From contig NZ_CP045369.1 of NCBI RefSeq assembly GCF_009363535.1, forward strand, positions 3,483,001 to 3,547,000: a stretch of 64,000 bases of DNA. The letters are read 5' to 3'. Source of the DNA: Microbulbifer sp. THAF38. Its GTDB lineage: Bacteria; Pseudomonadota; Gammaproteobacteria; Pseudomonadales; Cellvibrionaceae. Below the pieces are notes generated by a model. It ran no database searches. It saw nothing but the letters and a program-made list of their open reading frames with translations, and was not told the origin of the DNA. Shown here in pieces: positions 17,349-27,691 of the stretch (the stretch's first letter is position 1; each line of letters starts with the position of its first letter). The translations under genes and the position numbers were made by a program.

Positions 17349-17358
17349 TGTGTATAAT
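17349..17358 (+). promoter_or_regulatory. Extended -10 promoter of the DegS/AlgW gene
   Basis: TGTGTATAAT is an extended -10 element with a perfect TATAAT at 17353-17358. There is no good -35, which extended -10 promoters do not need. Transcription would begin near 17365, only about 15 bases before the GTG start, which rules out the longer frame beginning at 17233. Confidence 0.55.
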
Positions 17359-17379
17359 CAGCGCAAAGAGGAGTCTCGA

Positions 17380-18522
17380 GTGTCCCAAAATCGCTTTTTA
17401 CAGGATTGGGCCCTGCCTGCCCTGATCGGCTTGGCTATGGCCGCCCTGCTATTGGTTATATTTCCGCAACTGCGTGGCGTAAACCCCAAACCCTTCCAGG
17501 AGGATTGGCAGGGGCCGGTATCCTATGCCCAGGCGGTGAATATGGCTGGGCCCGCCGTAGTCAACATTTATACCCGCATGGCCCTGCCACAGCGGCAACA
17601 CCCGTTATTTAATGACCCCCTTTTTCGCCGTTTGTTCGATAACATGAACGTCCCACAAAGAGAGCGCATGCAGTCAAACCTGGGCTCCGGGGTTATCGTC
17701 AGTGACAATGGCTATATTCTCACCAACCACCATGTGGTCGACCAGGCAGACGCGATCGTCATTCTGCTGGCCGATGGTCGCGAGGCGCAGGCGCGCATGG
17801 TTGGCAGTGATGCTGACTTTGACCTTGCGGTTTTGAAAATTGAACTGGACGGCCTCACTTCTATCTCGGTTGGCGAGCCCGAAGCTGCCCAGGTAGGTGA
17901 TGTGGTACTGGCAATCGGCAACCCCTTTGGAGTCGGTCAAACTGTGACCCAAGGCATTATCAGTGCCAAAGGGCGCCACCTGGAAAACTCCGGCACTGGC
18001 AGCCACCTGCAGAACTTCCTGCAAACTGACGCAGCAGTGAATCCCGGCAACTCTGGCGGGGCACTGGTGGATTCCCGTGGGCGCCTGCTCGGTATCAACA
18101 CCTCAATCCTGAACCAGTCTGGCTATTCCGGCGGAATCAGCTTTGCTATTCCCGCCAATATCGCCTTCAAAGTGATGCAGGACATCATCGCCTACGGCCG
18201 TGTTGTACCCGGCTGGTTAGGCATTGAGGCCAGCGCGATCAGCCCACAGATGGCCAAGGAGTTCAACCTCGCCTCCACCGGAGGGGTTATGATCACTGCT
18301 ATCTACAATGAAAGCCCTGCCCACAATGCTGGGCTCAAGCCCGGGGACGTGATCACCCATATCGATGGGCTGCCTATAGGCGATGGAAAACAGGGCGAAG
18401 CCACCATGGCCACCCTGCGACCTGGAGACACCATCTCCATCACTTTCACTCGTGAGGGGGCATCCCATACCGTGGAGGCGACAGTGTCAGTCAAACCAGA
18501 TACGACAACCCCCGCAGAGTAA
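17380..18522 (+). CDS. degS: Periplasmic serine protease DegS/AlgW type
   Basis: A 380-residue HtrA-family protease with one PDZ domain, anchored by a membrane segment at about 11-30. Catalytic triad H118 (TNHH), D148 (DFDLAV) and S225 (NPGNSGG) are all present. The PDZ domain spans about 285-365 (GGVMITAIYNESPAHNAGLKPGDV with its carboxylate-binding region upstream). DegS/AlgW senses misfolded outer membrane proteins and cuts the anti-sigma factor to release sigma-E/AlgU. GTG start at 17380 with AGAGGAG upstream. In Pseudomonas algW sits near hisC-hisD, matching this place, which favours AlgW-like function. Confidence 0.93.
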   Translation: MSQNRFLQDWALPALIGLAMAALLLVIFPQLRGVNPKPFQEDWQGPVSYAQAVNMAGPAVVNIYTRMALPQRQHPLFNDPLFRRLFDNMNVPQRERMQSNLGSGVIVSDNGYILTNHHVVDQADAIVILLADGREAQARMVGSDADFDLAVLKIELDGLTSISVGEPEAAQVGDVVLAIGNPFGVGQTVTQGIISAKGRHLENSGTGSHLQNFLQTDAAVNPGNSGGALVDSRGRLLGINTSILNQSGYSGGISFAIPANIAFKVMQDIIAYGRVVPGWLGIEASAISPQMAKEFNLASTGGVMITAIYNESPAHNAGLKPGDVITHIDGLPIGDGKQGEATMATLRPGDTISITFTREGASHTVEATVSVKPDTTTPAE

Positions 18523-18549
18523 TCCTTTAAGAAGCAAGGAAGCCAAGTT

Positions 18550-18993
18550 ATGCGCGCAATCACGCTATCCCTTCTCCTGGTTTTGGCAGCCGCACAGTCT
18601 AGAGCCGATGACAGGGAGGAGCTCCAAAAACTGCTGCACCACTTTATCGACAATGCCGCTAGCAATGCAGAAGCCCATCAACGCTTTTGGGCCGAGGACC
18701 TTATCTACACCAGCTCCGCAGGCAAGCGATTTGGCAAAGAGCAAATCATGCAGGGCATGGAAAAGGGCGCAGATGAGCCGATGACGGTAAGTTACGCTGC
18801 GGAAGATGTCGATATCCGCCTGCTGGGAGATACGGCAGTAGTGGCATTCAAATTGGTAGCCAACGATAGCGACAAAGGGGAGAAAAATTATTACTTCAAC
18901 ACGGGCACCTTTGTAAAACGCCAGGGAGATTGGTATGTGCTCGCCTGGCAGGCAACCCAAATTCCCGAAGAAGGGAGCAAGCCAAAAAATTAG
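18550..18993 (+). CDS. Exported NTF2-like (SnoaL/DUF4440) protein
   Basis: A 147-residue protein with a cleavable signal peptide (about 1-20, ending AQSRA) and one NTF2-like cone domain. Typical features are EELQKLLHHFIDNAASN, a FWAEDLIYTSSAGKRFGKEQIMQ-like region (spread over residues 40-63) and the closing WYVLAWQATQIP. Members are enzymes or binding proteins of many kinds, so no reaction can be given. It follows the protease by 27 bp and may be co-transcribed. Confidence 0.75.
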   Translation: MRAITLSLLLVLAAAQSRADDREELQKLLHHFIDNAASNAEAHQRFWAEDLIYTSSAGKRFGKEQIMQGMEKGADEPMTVSYAAEDVDIRLLGDTAVVAFKLVANDSDKGEKNYYFNTGTFVKRQGDWYVLAWQATQIPEEGSKPKN

Positions 18994-19011
18994 TGGACTG
19001 CGCGGGCGAGG

Positions 19012-20175
19012 CTAGTTCCCGGCCTGCCTCTCGCGCCAGCTCTCACGAACATTGGCCATAAAACGGGACTCACTAGGAACATTCGCCTTGGCAATTAATC
19101 CCCGTGCAAAAGCCTCAACTTCTTCCCTACCTCTCCCCTCACCGGAAAAAGAGGCTCGCACCTTAATAAACTTATCCTGGCGCACAAATAGATAGGTGTG
19201 GGTATCAAAGCGCTCCCCGTCTGCGGCAAGAAAATAACCTGAGAGCCTGGTTACAGGCAGATCCTGCCCCTCGACATACCAGGTTTCAGAGGCTTCTTCG
19301 TTGAGATCCAGCGCCTGCCACTGCGCCTCTTTCTCCACTAAGTGCAACTCCTGGCGAACCCTATCCAACTCCCGCACCTGTGCAAGCTGCAGATCCCCCC
19401 ATTCCCAATTTGGGATTGGGTAGACAAACACATCGACCGAGTCGAACTGAAATTGACGGTGCACATAGCGTGTCTGGACACCAAATAAAGGATGACTGGC
19501 AAGCACCAGCGGATTGCTCACATACTCGCCGACCGACTCAGGCAAATTAAGAGTCCCGTGGTAATCACTCGCCCCAATTGACTGATAGAGATATTCCGGC
19601 TCCATTGCCCCATCGCCTTGCAAATGCGATATCAACTGAGCTGCAACCACCTTGGCTAAATCTCGCTTCGCATTGGCAGGAGAGCTCAACAGACTGATTG
19701 TTGTTGTGAATGGAAATTCCAGTTGGTAGCGCTTTAAGGGCAGGCCATGCCAAGTCAAGATTGCATCTACATGGATGTCCCGGGTAGTTCGCACAGGAGC
19801 CAGCATCATGGTGGCACCAGCAATCACCGCCTCACCGATATCCCCTATACCCTCTTCGGAATATCCAGCTGAGCTTACCAATAATTGATAGGGAACATCG
19901 TCATTGCCGAAATGCACAGAATGAAAAACGGTGGAGGCCTCCAACTCGTTAAACAATTCCGTGTAATCCACTACATCGTATTGGCAGTGTTTAAGTAAAG
20001 AGCTTTCAGAATAGTCATTACAGCGCCGTTCAAAATCCTCTTCAGGCATCTTGGCAAAGAGGGATAAAGAGGGAAGACTTTGCTCCGCATTAGCATACTC
20101 TGCCACGTTATTTTCATCAGTTGTCACACAACCAAACAACGACAGGACGGCCAAACACAGAAATAGTTTACGCAT
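19012..20175 (-). CDS. Large lipoprotein of unknown family
   Basis: I do not recognise this 387-residue protein. It has a lipoprotein signal (MRKLFLCLAVLSLFGC, Cys16), Ser/Glu-rich N-terminal part, and mixed alpha/beta content without repeats or membrane spans. Segments such as GYFLAADGERFDTHTYLFV and KVRASFSGEGRGREEVEAF near the C-terminus suggest a DcrB-like or similar periplasmic fold, but this is weak. ATG at 20175 is supported by AAGG seven bases upstream. It lies 42 bp after hisD, in the place where hisC is found in Pseudomonas. Confidence 0.75.
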   Translation of the reverse strand: MRKLFLCLAVLSLFGCVTTDENNVAEYANAEQSLPSLSLFAKMPEEDFERRCNDYSESSLLKHCQYDVVDYTELFNELEASTVFHSVHFGNDDVPYQLLVSSAGYSEEGIGDIGEAVIAGATMMLAPVRTTRDIHVDAILTWHGLPLKRYQLEFPFTTTISLLSSPANAKRDLAKVVAAQLISHLQGDGAMEPEYLYQSIGASDYHGTLNLPESVGEYVSNPLVLASHPLFGVQTRYVHRQFQFDSVDVFVYPIPNWEWGDLQLAQVRELDRVRQELHLVEKEAQWQALDLNEEASETWYVEGQDLPVTRLSGYFLAADGERFDTHTYLFVRQDKFIKVRASFSGEGRGREEVEAFARGLIAKANVPSESRFMANVRESWRERQAGN

Positions 20176-20217
20176 GATGTACCTTACTGGTGCCAGATAC
20201 TGCAACAAGGTGAACGC

Positions 20218-21525
20218 TTACTTCTTGACCCGAAAGGCGGCAGATCGAGCATGGGCTTCCAACCCCTCACCCCGTGCGAGAGTGGCAGCCACACGACCGA
20301 GCTGATCGGCTCCTTGCGGAGAACAAAAAATAATCGAACTGCGCTTCTGAAAATCGTAAACACCCAAGGGCGAAGAGAATCGCGCTGTACCACTGGTAGG
20401 TAATACATGATTGGGGCCAGCACAATAGTCCCCCAGAGCTTCTGCAGTATAGCGGCCCAGGAAAATCGCACCGGCATGGCGAATTTTCGGTAGTAGAGAT
20501 TCTGGATCGGCTACGGAAACTTCCAAATGCTCGGGAGCAATGCGGTTGGAGATTTTCATTGCCTGCTCAAGGGAATCCACCAGGATCAGAGCACCGCGAT
20601 CGAGAAGAGACTTGGCCGCTATTGATGCGCGTGGCAATTCTGCCAGCTGACGTTGCAGAGAGGACTCCACCGCATCGAGAAATTCAGCATCGGGACACAA
20701 CAAGATGGATTGTGCCTGTTCGTCGTGTTCGGCCTGGGACAACAAATCCATTGCGATCCAGTCCGGATCGGTAGCGCCATCACAAATAACTAAAATCTCC
20801 GAAGGTCCAGCGATCATATCGATCGCCACATGACCAAAGACCGAGCGCTTAGCGCTAGCCACATAAATATTGCCAGGACCGACTATCTTATCTACCGGGG
20901 CAATTGTCTCGGTGCCATAGGCCAGCGCAGCCACGGCTTGTGCGCCACCGATAGTGAGTACTCGATCCACCCCGGCAATAGCCGCTGCGGCCAATACCAA
21001 ATCACTGATCTCACCCTCAGGAGCTGGAACCACCATGGTCACTGAATCCACACCAGCTACCTTGGCCGGTATAGCATTCATTAACACAGAAGACGGATAA
21101 CTGGCTTTGCCACCGGGCACGTAAATGCCAACGCGTTCCATCGGGGTAATCTGTTGGCCGAGTACCGTGCCATCTGCCTCGGTATAACGCCAGGACTCCT
21201 GCTTCTGATGCTCGTGATACTCGCGCACGCGCCGGGCGGATATTTCCAGGGCTTCGCGCTCCTCTGAGCCGATACGCCTAAGGGCCTCACCCAGTACCTG
21301 CGGCGTTAACAAAAAGTCTTCTGCCTGAGTAAGATGACGACGGTCAAAGCGATTGGTGTATTCGATAACCGCAGCATCACCGCGAGTGCGCACCTGCTGC
21401 AGGATCTCAGCAACCGTTGCCTCAACCCGCTCATTGGCGACTGCCTCCCAAGCGAGCAGTTGCTTTAGTTGCCCATCAAAATTTGTGTCAGTGGCATTCA
21501 GCCGGCGAATAACCTTGCTAGTCAT
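20218..21525 (-). CDS. hisD: Histidinol dehydrogenase
   Basis: A 435-residue zinc enzyme that oxidises histidinol to histidine in two NAD-dependent steps, the last reactions of histidine synthesis. Conserved parts include [20 protein letters not shown], the NAD-region [34 protein letters not shown] (zinc Gln/His) and [12 protein letters not shown]. Starts 14 bp after hisG in the same direction. hisC, normally next in Pseudomonas, is absent from this site. Confidence 0.97.
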   Translation of the reverse strand: MTSKVIRRLNATDTNFDGQLKQLLAWEAVANERVEATVAEILQQVRTRGDAAVIEYTNRFDRRHLTQAEDFLLTPQVLGEALRRIGSEEREALEISARRVREYHEHQKQESWRYTEADGTVLGQQITPMERVGIYVPGGKASYPSSVLMNAIPAKVAGVDSVTMVVPAPEGEISDLVLAAAAIAGVDRVLTIGGAQAVAALAYGTETIAPVDKIVGPGNIYVASAKRSVFGHVAIDMIAGPSEILVICDGATDPDWIAMDLLSQAEHDEQAQSILLCPDAEFLDAVESSLQRQLAELPRASIAAKSLLDRGALILVDSLEQAMKISNRIAPEHLEVSVADPESLLPKIRHAGAIFLGRYTAEALGDYCAGPNHVLPTSGTARFSSPLGVYDFQKRSSIIFCSPQGADQLGRVAATLARGEGLEAHARSAAFRVKK

Positions 21526-21539
21526 AACTTCAAAATCTT

Positions 21540-22169
21540 CTAGTTTTGCGCGACAGCCGCCGACAACTTTTCGATCAGCTCACTAATGGGCTGATACTTC
21601 ATCTTCATTGCAGCCTTATTGACGATCAAGCGACTACTGATATGTGCGATCATTTCGCGGGCCTCCAGGCCATTGGCCTTTAAGGTATTACCGCTATCGA
21701 CAATATCCACAATCTCATCGGCCAGATCCATCAGCGGTGCTAGCTCCATGGCACCATACAATTTAATGATGTCTGCCTGCCTTCCCTGAGCCGCATAATG
21801 ACGCTTGGCGCTCTCAACAAATTTCGTCGCCACTTTGATCCGCCCTGTTGGCAGGGCAGCCCCCTTCACTCCCGCAGTCATCAAACGACAGCGAGCGATA
21901 CCCAAATCCAGGGGCTCATAGATGCCATCGGCGCGATACTCCAGCAGAGTATCTTTGCCGGCAACGCCCATATCCGCGGCGCCATGCTGCACATAAGTAG
22001 GAACATCAACACCGCGCAGGAGGAGCAGGCGCACCCCCTCGCAGTTGGTAGGGAAGATCAACTTACGACTTTTCCCCAGGTCTTCGAGTGGTTCCAGGCC
22101 CGCCGCTGCGAGTAAAGGTAGAGTTTCTTGCAGGATGCGCCCCTTGGTCAGGGCGATAGTGATTTGCAT
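21540..22169 (-). CDS. hisG: ATP phosphoribosyltransferase, short form
   Basis: A 209-residue catalytic subunit for the first step of histidine synthesis (ATP plus PRPP). It is the short form, lacking the C-terminal regulatory domain, so a HisZ partner must be encoded elsewhere. Motifs: [15 protein letters not shown] at the start, [13 protein letters not shown], and the PRPP loop [21 protein letters not shown]. Start [10 protein letters not shown] at 22169 follows the Pseudomonas N-terminus; an ATG two codons upstream (22175) is equally possible, and neither has a clear ribosome binding site, hinting at coupling to murA upstream. Confidence 0.95.
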   Translation of the reverse strand: MQITIALTKGRILQETLPLLAAAGLEPLEDLGKSRKLIFPTNCEGVRLLLLRGVDVPTYVQHGAADMGVAGKDTLLEYRADGIYEPLDLGIARCRLMTAGVKGAALPTGRIKVATKFVESAKRHYAAQGRQADIIKLYGAMELAPLMDLADEIVDIVDSGNTLKANGLEAREMIAHISSRLIVNKAAMKMKYQPISELIEKLSAAVAQN

Positions 22170-22234
22170 AGTCATTATTAAAGCCGGCTTATTTTCGAGG
22201 GCCGCCCTTAGCAAAAGGCGGCCGCCTCAATTTG

Positions 22235-23503
<1,269 letters not shown>

Positions 23504-23539
23504 TCATATTTCGGGGGTCGCCTGGATACAGGCGACAGG

Positions 23540-23773
23540 TTATCGACTGGCTTCTTCTGGAGTAAGGGTCTGCATTTGCACGGCATGCAAGGTGCCGTCA
23601 GCAATTTTGTCATTTAGCGCGGCATAAACCAGCTGCTGCTTTTTCAAGCGGCTCAGACCTTCGAAAGCACTACTCACCACAGTTACCATCAGGTGACTAC
23701 CTTCAAAGGCGACGTCGACATTACTCTCGGGGATATGACCCTCAATGAGGGCTTTGATTTCATCTGGTTGCAT
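23540..23773 (-). CDS. ibaG: BolA family protein IbaG
   Basis: A 77-residue acid-stress BolA-type protein that in E. coli binds monothiol glutaredoxin with a 2Fe-2S cluster. The start MQPDEIKALIEGHIPESNVDV is the family N-terminus; the frame stays open to 23845 but without similarity. Conserved FEGLSRLKKQQLVYAAL and TLHAVQMQTLTP are present. No ribosome binding site is seen, and mlaC ends 87 bp upstream, so it may depend on coupling or read-through. Confidence 0.9.
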   Translation of the reverse strand: MQPDEIKALIEGHIPESNVDVAFEGSHLMVTVVSSAFEGLSRLKKQQLVYAALNDKIADGTLHAVQMQTLTPEEASR

Positions 23774-23860
23774 AGGAGGGATTTGCGTTAGTTGAAAAAC
23801 AGCACGCAAGTGTACTTGAATCGAGGAGGGTGCGCAGCTGCGCACCCTGAAGTTCGCCGA

Positions 23861-24514
23861 CTAGCTCACTTTATCGGCAACATCCTGCCCGGCGGACCAG
23901 TTGGAGATTACCTTATCGATATCCCCGTAGGACTGCATAGACTGGGAAAACTGGCTGCGGAAAGTTTTACCTAAATTAACGCCATTCAAGATAACGTTGA
24001 TCAGTTTCCACTCACCTGCACGGTTGCGCACCAGGGTGTAGGAGACTTTGGTGATACCTTCCTTGCTGCGCACTTCCTGCAAAACATTAACCCGGTTACC
24101 GCTAGGTAAAGTCCCAGGGTTTACCACTTTCACATCGAGGTCGCCAAAATTCGCCACACCGCGGGCAAATGTTGCCACCAGGTCCCGACGGAAAGTGCTG
24201 GCAAAGCGGGAGCGTTGGGTCGCGGTAGCCTGCTTGGCATAACGCCCCATAACACCGCGCGCAATAAAGTCAAAGTCCACCACCGGGGTCAACACGCCCT
24301 CAACGGCGTTGTAGTACCTCTGCGGGTCAGAGTTGGCATATTGGGCATTTGAGCGAATGACACCCAGCAGCTTTTGGGAAACCCCCTCAATCATTACATA
24401 AGGGTTTTGATCGGCATTCGCAGCGGGGACCACAGCAGACACCAATGCTGCGCAAAGTACAAATCTTAGCCATCGGGAAAACCCGTACCGACCAATCCAA
24501 AATGATGTATTCAC
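23861..24514 (-). CDS. mlaC: Periplasmic phospholipid-binding protein MlaC
   Basis: A 217-residue exported carrier that ferries phospholipid between outer and inner membrane in the Mla pathway. It has a signal peptide (about 1-34, ending PAANA) and the Tol_Tol_Ttg2 fold: DFDFIARGVMGRYAKQAT, FRRDLVATFARGVANF, and the closing NGVNLGKTFRSQFSQ. The start is GTG, with GGAGAG correctly spaced. mlaF, mlaE and mlaD, which usually precede it, and mlaB, which usually follows, are not here. Confidence 0.93.
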   Translation of the reverse strand: MNTSFWIGRYGFSRWLRFVLCAALVSAVVPAANADQNPYVMIEGVSQKLLGVIRSNAQYANSDPQRYYNAVEGVLTPVVDFDFIARGVMGRYAKQATATQRSRFASTFRRDLVATFARGVANFGDLDVKVVNPGTLPSGNRVNVLQEVRSKEGITKVSYTLVRNRAGEWKLINVILNGVNLGKTFRSQFSQSMQSYGDIDKVISNWSAGQDVADKVS

Positions 24515-24923
24515 AAATACTCTCCAATTAGCAAATCATTCCTTGGACGCACACAGCGTAAATAAGTGCCATGACGAGACTGCTGGCATTTCTCCCCAGA
24601 AGTGGGGATTTGTCGTTCATCCGCTGAGTGACATAGCTGACAGCAGCGGCGGCAGACTATACCATGACCGCGCCCGGTGGTGTGGCAGTGTACGAGCGTG
24701 TCATTTGGCATCCCCTATCGACCAGCCTTCCTACACGCTTTTAAGCTGTTCATAATAATATAGATTAGAACGACAATCGCAGGGTCAGCTTCGACAATAA
24801 CAAAGCGTGACACCTGCGACTTATGCGTGAAAGCCCAGAGAAAGCAGGGCAAAGAGAGTTATCACAGATACCTTCGATAGCTAAAAGGTTAGTAAATTAG
24901 TAGTGAGCAAGCAGAGGCACTTA
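24515..24923. other. Divergent intergenic region mlaC-kdsD
   Basis: This 409-bp stretch stands where mlaFED would be expected. It holds a small hairpin (CCCCA and TGGGG at 24594-24607) and a minus-strand 66-codon open frame (24511-24711) that is Cys-rich but unsupported. No remnant of mlaF, mlaE or mlaD could be recognised by eye. Promoters for both sides should lie here. Confidence 0.55.
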
Positions 24924-25895
24924 ATGACCCGAGAATTAATAACGGAAGCTGGGAAGCGCACCGTTCGAATGGAAACGGAAGCTGTCGCCGCACTGGAACA
25001 AAGGATCAACGGCAATTTCCAGCGCGCCTGTGAGATGATCCTGCAATGTCCCGGCCGCACTATTGTAACGGGTATGGGCAAATCGGGGCACATCGGACGC
25101 AAAATAGCCGCCACCCTCGCCAGCACTGGTACTCCTAGCTTTTTCGTTCATCCTGGAGAAGCGAGCCATGGAGACCTGGGAATGATCACCCGGGACGATC
25201 TGGTGATCGCCATCTCAAACTCGGGCTCTTCCGCAGAAGTACTGACTTTACTGCCACTGTTAAAGCGCCTGAGCATCCCCATGATCAGCATGACAGGCAA
25301 GACTGACTCCCCATTGGCGCAGGCAGCAGAAGTCAATCTGGATATTTCAGTGCAAACTGAAGCCTGCCCTCTTAATTTGGCGCCAACCTCCTCAACCACC
25401 GTCACTCTGGTCATGGGCGACGCTCTGGCGGTGGCCTTGCTTGAAGCAAGAGGCTTCACCGCGGAAGACTTCGCCTTCTCCCATCCAGGCGGAGCCCTTG
25501 GCCGGCGACTATTACTCAAGGTGGAAGATGTCATGCATGCCGGGGAAGAACTGCCCCAGGTCCAACCAGACACTCTATTGTCCAAAGCCTTGCTGGAGAT
25601 GACCAGCAAAGGGTTTGGTATGACTACCATTGTCGATCCAAAGGGAGAACTACTCGGTGTCTTTACCGACGGGGACTTGCGCCGCGTGATCGACCACAAG
25701 ATCGAGCTGGATAAGGCCACTATGGATCAAGTGATGAGCCGCCGCCCTAAAACGGTATCCGCCGAGACTTTGGCTGCGGAAGCACTGCGTATTATGGAAG
25801 ATTATAAAATCACCGCGCTCGTCGTAGAGGATAAAACCCACCACCCAATAGGCGTACTACATATGCACGATATACTGCGCGCCGGCGTAATCTGA
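24924..25895 (+). CDS. kdsD: Arabinose-5-phosphate isomerase
   Basis: A 323-residue enzyme converting ribulose-5-phosphate to arabinose-5-phosphate, the first step to Kdo. It has an N-terminal SIS sugar-isomerase domain (GMGKSGHIGRKIAATLASTG, then ISNSGSSAEVLTLLPLLK) and two C-terminal CBS domains (about 205-323). ATG at 24924 preferred since AGAGG lies six bases upstream; a GTG at 24903 gives seven more residues. First gene of the kdsD-kdsC-lptC-lptA-lptB run. Confidence 0.96.
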   Translation: MTRELITEAGKRTVRMETEAVAALEQRINGNFQRACEMILQCPGRTIVTGMGKSGHIGRKIAATLASTGTPSFFVHPGEASHGDLGMITRDDLVIAISNSGSSAEVLTLLPLLKRLSIPMISMTGKTDSPLAQAAEVNLDISVQTEACPLNLAPTSSTTVTLVMGDALAVALLEARGFTAEDFAFSHPGGALGRRLLLKVEDVMHAGEELPQVQPDTLLSKALLEMTSKGFGMTTIVDPKGELLGVFTDGDLRRVIDHKIELDKATMDQVMSRRPKTVSAETLAAEALRIMEDYKITALVVEDKTHHPIGVLHMHDILRAGVI

Positions 25896-25955
25896 AAGAT
25901 TAAATTAATTTTCGGGGCACGTTAGTGCCCTATTTACATTTTAAGGAAAATTCTG

Positions 25956-26495
25956 GTGGTTTCAGAAAAAGAATTAAATGCGGCTCTGCAGAAAGTACGC
26001 TGGCTGGTTTTGGATGTAGATGGCGTCCTCACCGACGGCAAACTTTATTTTGACAACAATGGCAATGAGCTGAAAACCTTTAACACCCTCGACGGACACG
26101 GCATTAAGATGCTACAAAACTCCGGGGTTCGCGTAGCCATTATTACAGGGCGGCGCAGCTCCGTGGTAGAGCGCCGCGCTCACGACTTGGGCATCAATAA
26201 ACTGATTCAAGGGCGCGAAGACAAATTTACCGCGCTGCAGGAACTTTTTGCAGAGGAACCCTGCCGCTTAGAAGATATCGCCTACATCGGCGATGACTAT
26301 CCGGATCTCCTGGTGATGACACGCATCGGCTGCCCCATAGCTCCTCCCAATGCCGCAGCCCCCGTCAGGGAGCGCGCTCTGTGGGTAACCCGAGCTCGCG
26401 GCGGAGAAGGCGCTGTGCGCGAAGCCTGTGATCGAATCATGCAGGCGCAGGGAACCTTTGACTCGGCTCTCGCCCCCTATATTGGAGAGCAATAA
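25956..26495 (+). CDS. kdsC: Kdo-8-phosphate phosphatase
   Basis: A 179-residue HAD-family phosphatase that releases Kdo from Kdo-8-phosphate. Motif I is LDVDGVLTDGKLYF (nucleophile and general-acid Asp), motif II ITGRRSS, motif III with GDDYPDLLVM. It lacks a cap domain, as typical for KdsC tetramers. GTG start, AAGGAAAA upstream. Overlaps lptC by one base (TAATG). Confidence 0.96.
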   Translation: MVSEKELNAALQKVRWLVLDVDGVLTDGKLYFDNNGNELKTFNTLDGHGIKMLQNSGVRVAIITGRRSSVVERRAHDLGINKLIQGREDKFTALQELFAEEPCRLEDIAYIGDDYPDLLVMTRIGCPIAPPNAAAPVRERALWVTRARGGEGAVREACDRIMQAQGTFDSALAPYIGEQ

Positions 26496-27061
26496 TGCGC
26501 ACCTGGCTGCCGCTGCTATTAGTAGTATCGCTAATCAGTGTTGGCCTGTGGCTTTCGGAAAGCCCGCCCGATCAGCTGTTGGGGATACGACCAACCCCCC
26601 AGCAGCATGACAAGGCCGCAGAACTGATCATCCGAAATGCTAAGACACGGCACTTCAATGAGGAGGGAAATCTCGCCTACCGGGTAGATGCGGATCAGAT
26701 TACCTACTACCAGTTTAAACGTCGTGACCGGGCAGACCTGGCGGAACCCCGCATGCTCTTTTACCAGGATGACCAGCCGAAGTGGCGTACCGAGTCCCGC
26801 AAAGGGGTCGCTTACAATCGTGGTGAACGAGTAGTCTTGGATGGCGATGTCGTAATTGATGAACTACCCGCCCCTGGCGGTATCAAATTGGAAACATCGA
26901 GCATTACAATTCTGCCCGCGAAGGAATTCGCCGAGACAGACAAAGTTGTTACTATTAGCTCTGGCCCTAACCGCACAACGGGTAAGGGTATGCGCGCTTA
27001 CCTGAATGAAGACCGGATGGAAATCCTATCCGACGTAAAGAGCATCTATGACACTGACTAA
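26495..27061 (+). CDS. lptC: LPS export protein LptC
   Basis: A 188-residue bitopic inner-membrane protein of the LPS transenvelope bridge. One membrane segment at about 3-20, then a periplasmic beta-jellyroll whose strands are visible (RHFNEEGNLAYRVDADQITYY, VLDGDVVIDELP, LETSSITILPAKEFAETD). It takes LPS from LptB2FG and passes it to LptA. It overlaps kdsC by 1 bp and lptA by 14 bp. Confidence 0.93.
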   Translation: MRTWLPLLLVVSLISVGLWLSESPPDQLLGIRPTPQQHDKAAELIIRNAKTRHFNEEGNLAYRVDADQITYYQFKRRDRADLAEPRMLFYQDDQPKWRTESRKGVAYNRGERVVLDGDVVIDELPAPGGIKLETSSITILPAKEFAETDKVVTISSGPNRTTGKGMRAYLNEDRMEILSDVKSIYDTD

Positions 27062-27605
27062 ATACCGCCACTTGCTAAGAATCTCCGCTATTACCGCACT
27101 AGCGCTCATAGCTTCAACGGCTGTTGCACTGCCAGAAGATCGCCAACAGCGGATCAACATCAGTTCTGATGCAATGAATGCCGGCCTCAACAATAACTTG
27201 GTGGTATATAGCAACAATGTTGTTATCACTCAGGGTTCGCTGAAAATTCAGGCTGACCGCGTCGAGGTTTACTTCACTCCAGAAAAAGAGATCAGTCGCG
27301 TCATAGCCGTAGGCAAGCCCGCGCATTTCCAACAAAAGATTCTTCAGGGCGAAAATCCCGTCAAAGCTAGAGCCCAACGTATTGTTTACCAGGTGAGCTC
27401 TGAGGAACTGCAGCTCACAGGCAAGGCCCACGTTGACCGTGAGGGCAATACACTGGCCGCAGAAAAAATTGACTACGATCTCTCTACCGAACAAATGAGT
27501 GCCAAAGGGCAAACAGGTAAGGGGCGCGTAGAAATGACATGGAAGCCCGAGAAGAAAGAGAACCCGCAAGGCGCCAGTGATAACCAAGGGCAGCAAGCCC
27601 CCTAA
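27048..27605 (+). CDS. lptA: LPS transport periplasmic protein LptA
   Basis: A 185-residue periplasmic protein forming the LPS bridge between LptC and LptD. Signal peptide about 1-27 (ending TAVAL), then the OstA-like domain: INISSDAMNAGLNNNLVVYS, NVVITQGSLKIQADRVEVY and GKAHVDREGNTLAAEKIDYDL. The C-terminal tail (about 160-185) is polar and likely disordered. Overlap with lptC implies coupled translation. Confidence 0.94.
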   Translation: MTLTKYRHLLRISAITALALIASTAVALPEDRQQRINISSDAMNAGLNNNLVVYSNNVVITQGSLKIQADRVEVYFTPEKEISRVIAVGKPAHFQQKILQGENPVKARAQRIVYQVSSEELQLTGKAHVDREGNTLAAEKIDYDLSTEQMSAKGQTGKGRVEMTWKPEKKENPQGASDNQGQQAP

Positions 27606-27645
27606 CTTTCACTCAGGCGCTAAGCAACAGATATTATTTGCACCG

Positions 27646-27665
27646 GCGGGCATCACTCTGCCCGC
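27646..27665 (+). other. Intercistronic hairpin lptA-lptB
   Basis: GCGGGCA and TGCCCGC (7-bp perfect stem, loop TCACTC) lie in the 86-bp gap, without a following T-run. It may tune read-through or mRNA stability. Confidence 0.4.
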
Positions 27666-27691
27666 GGCATGGATAGATTTCGGTACACACT

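Noticed and set aside
17233..17379. N-terminal extension of the DegS-type protease to 17233
   Set aside because: The extended -10 box lies inside this stretch and a strong ribosome binding site precedes GTG 17380.
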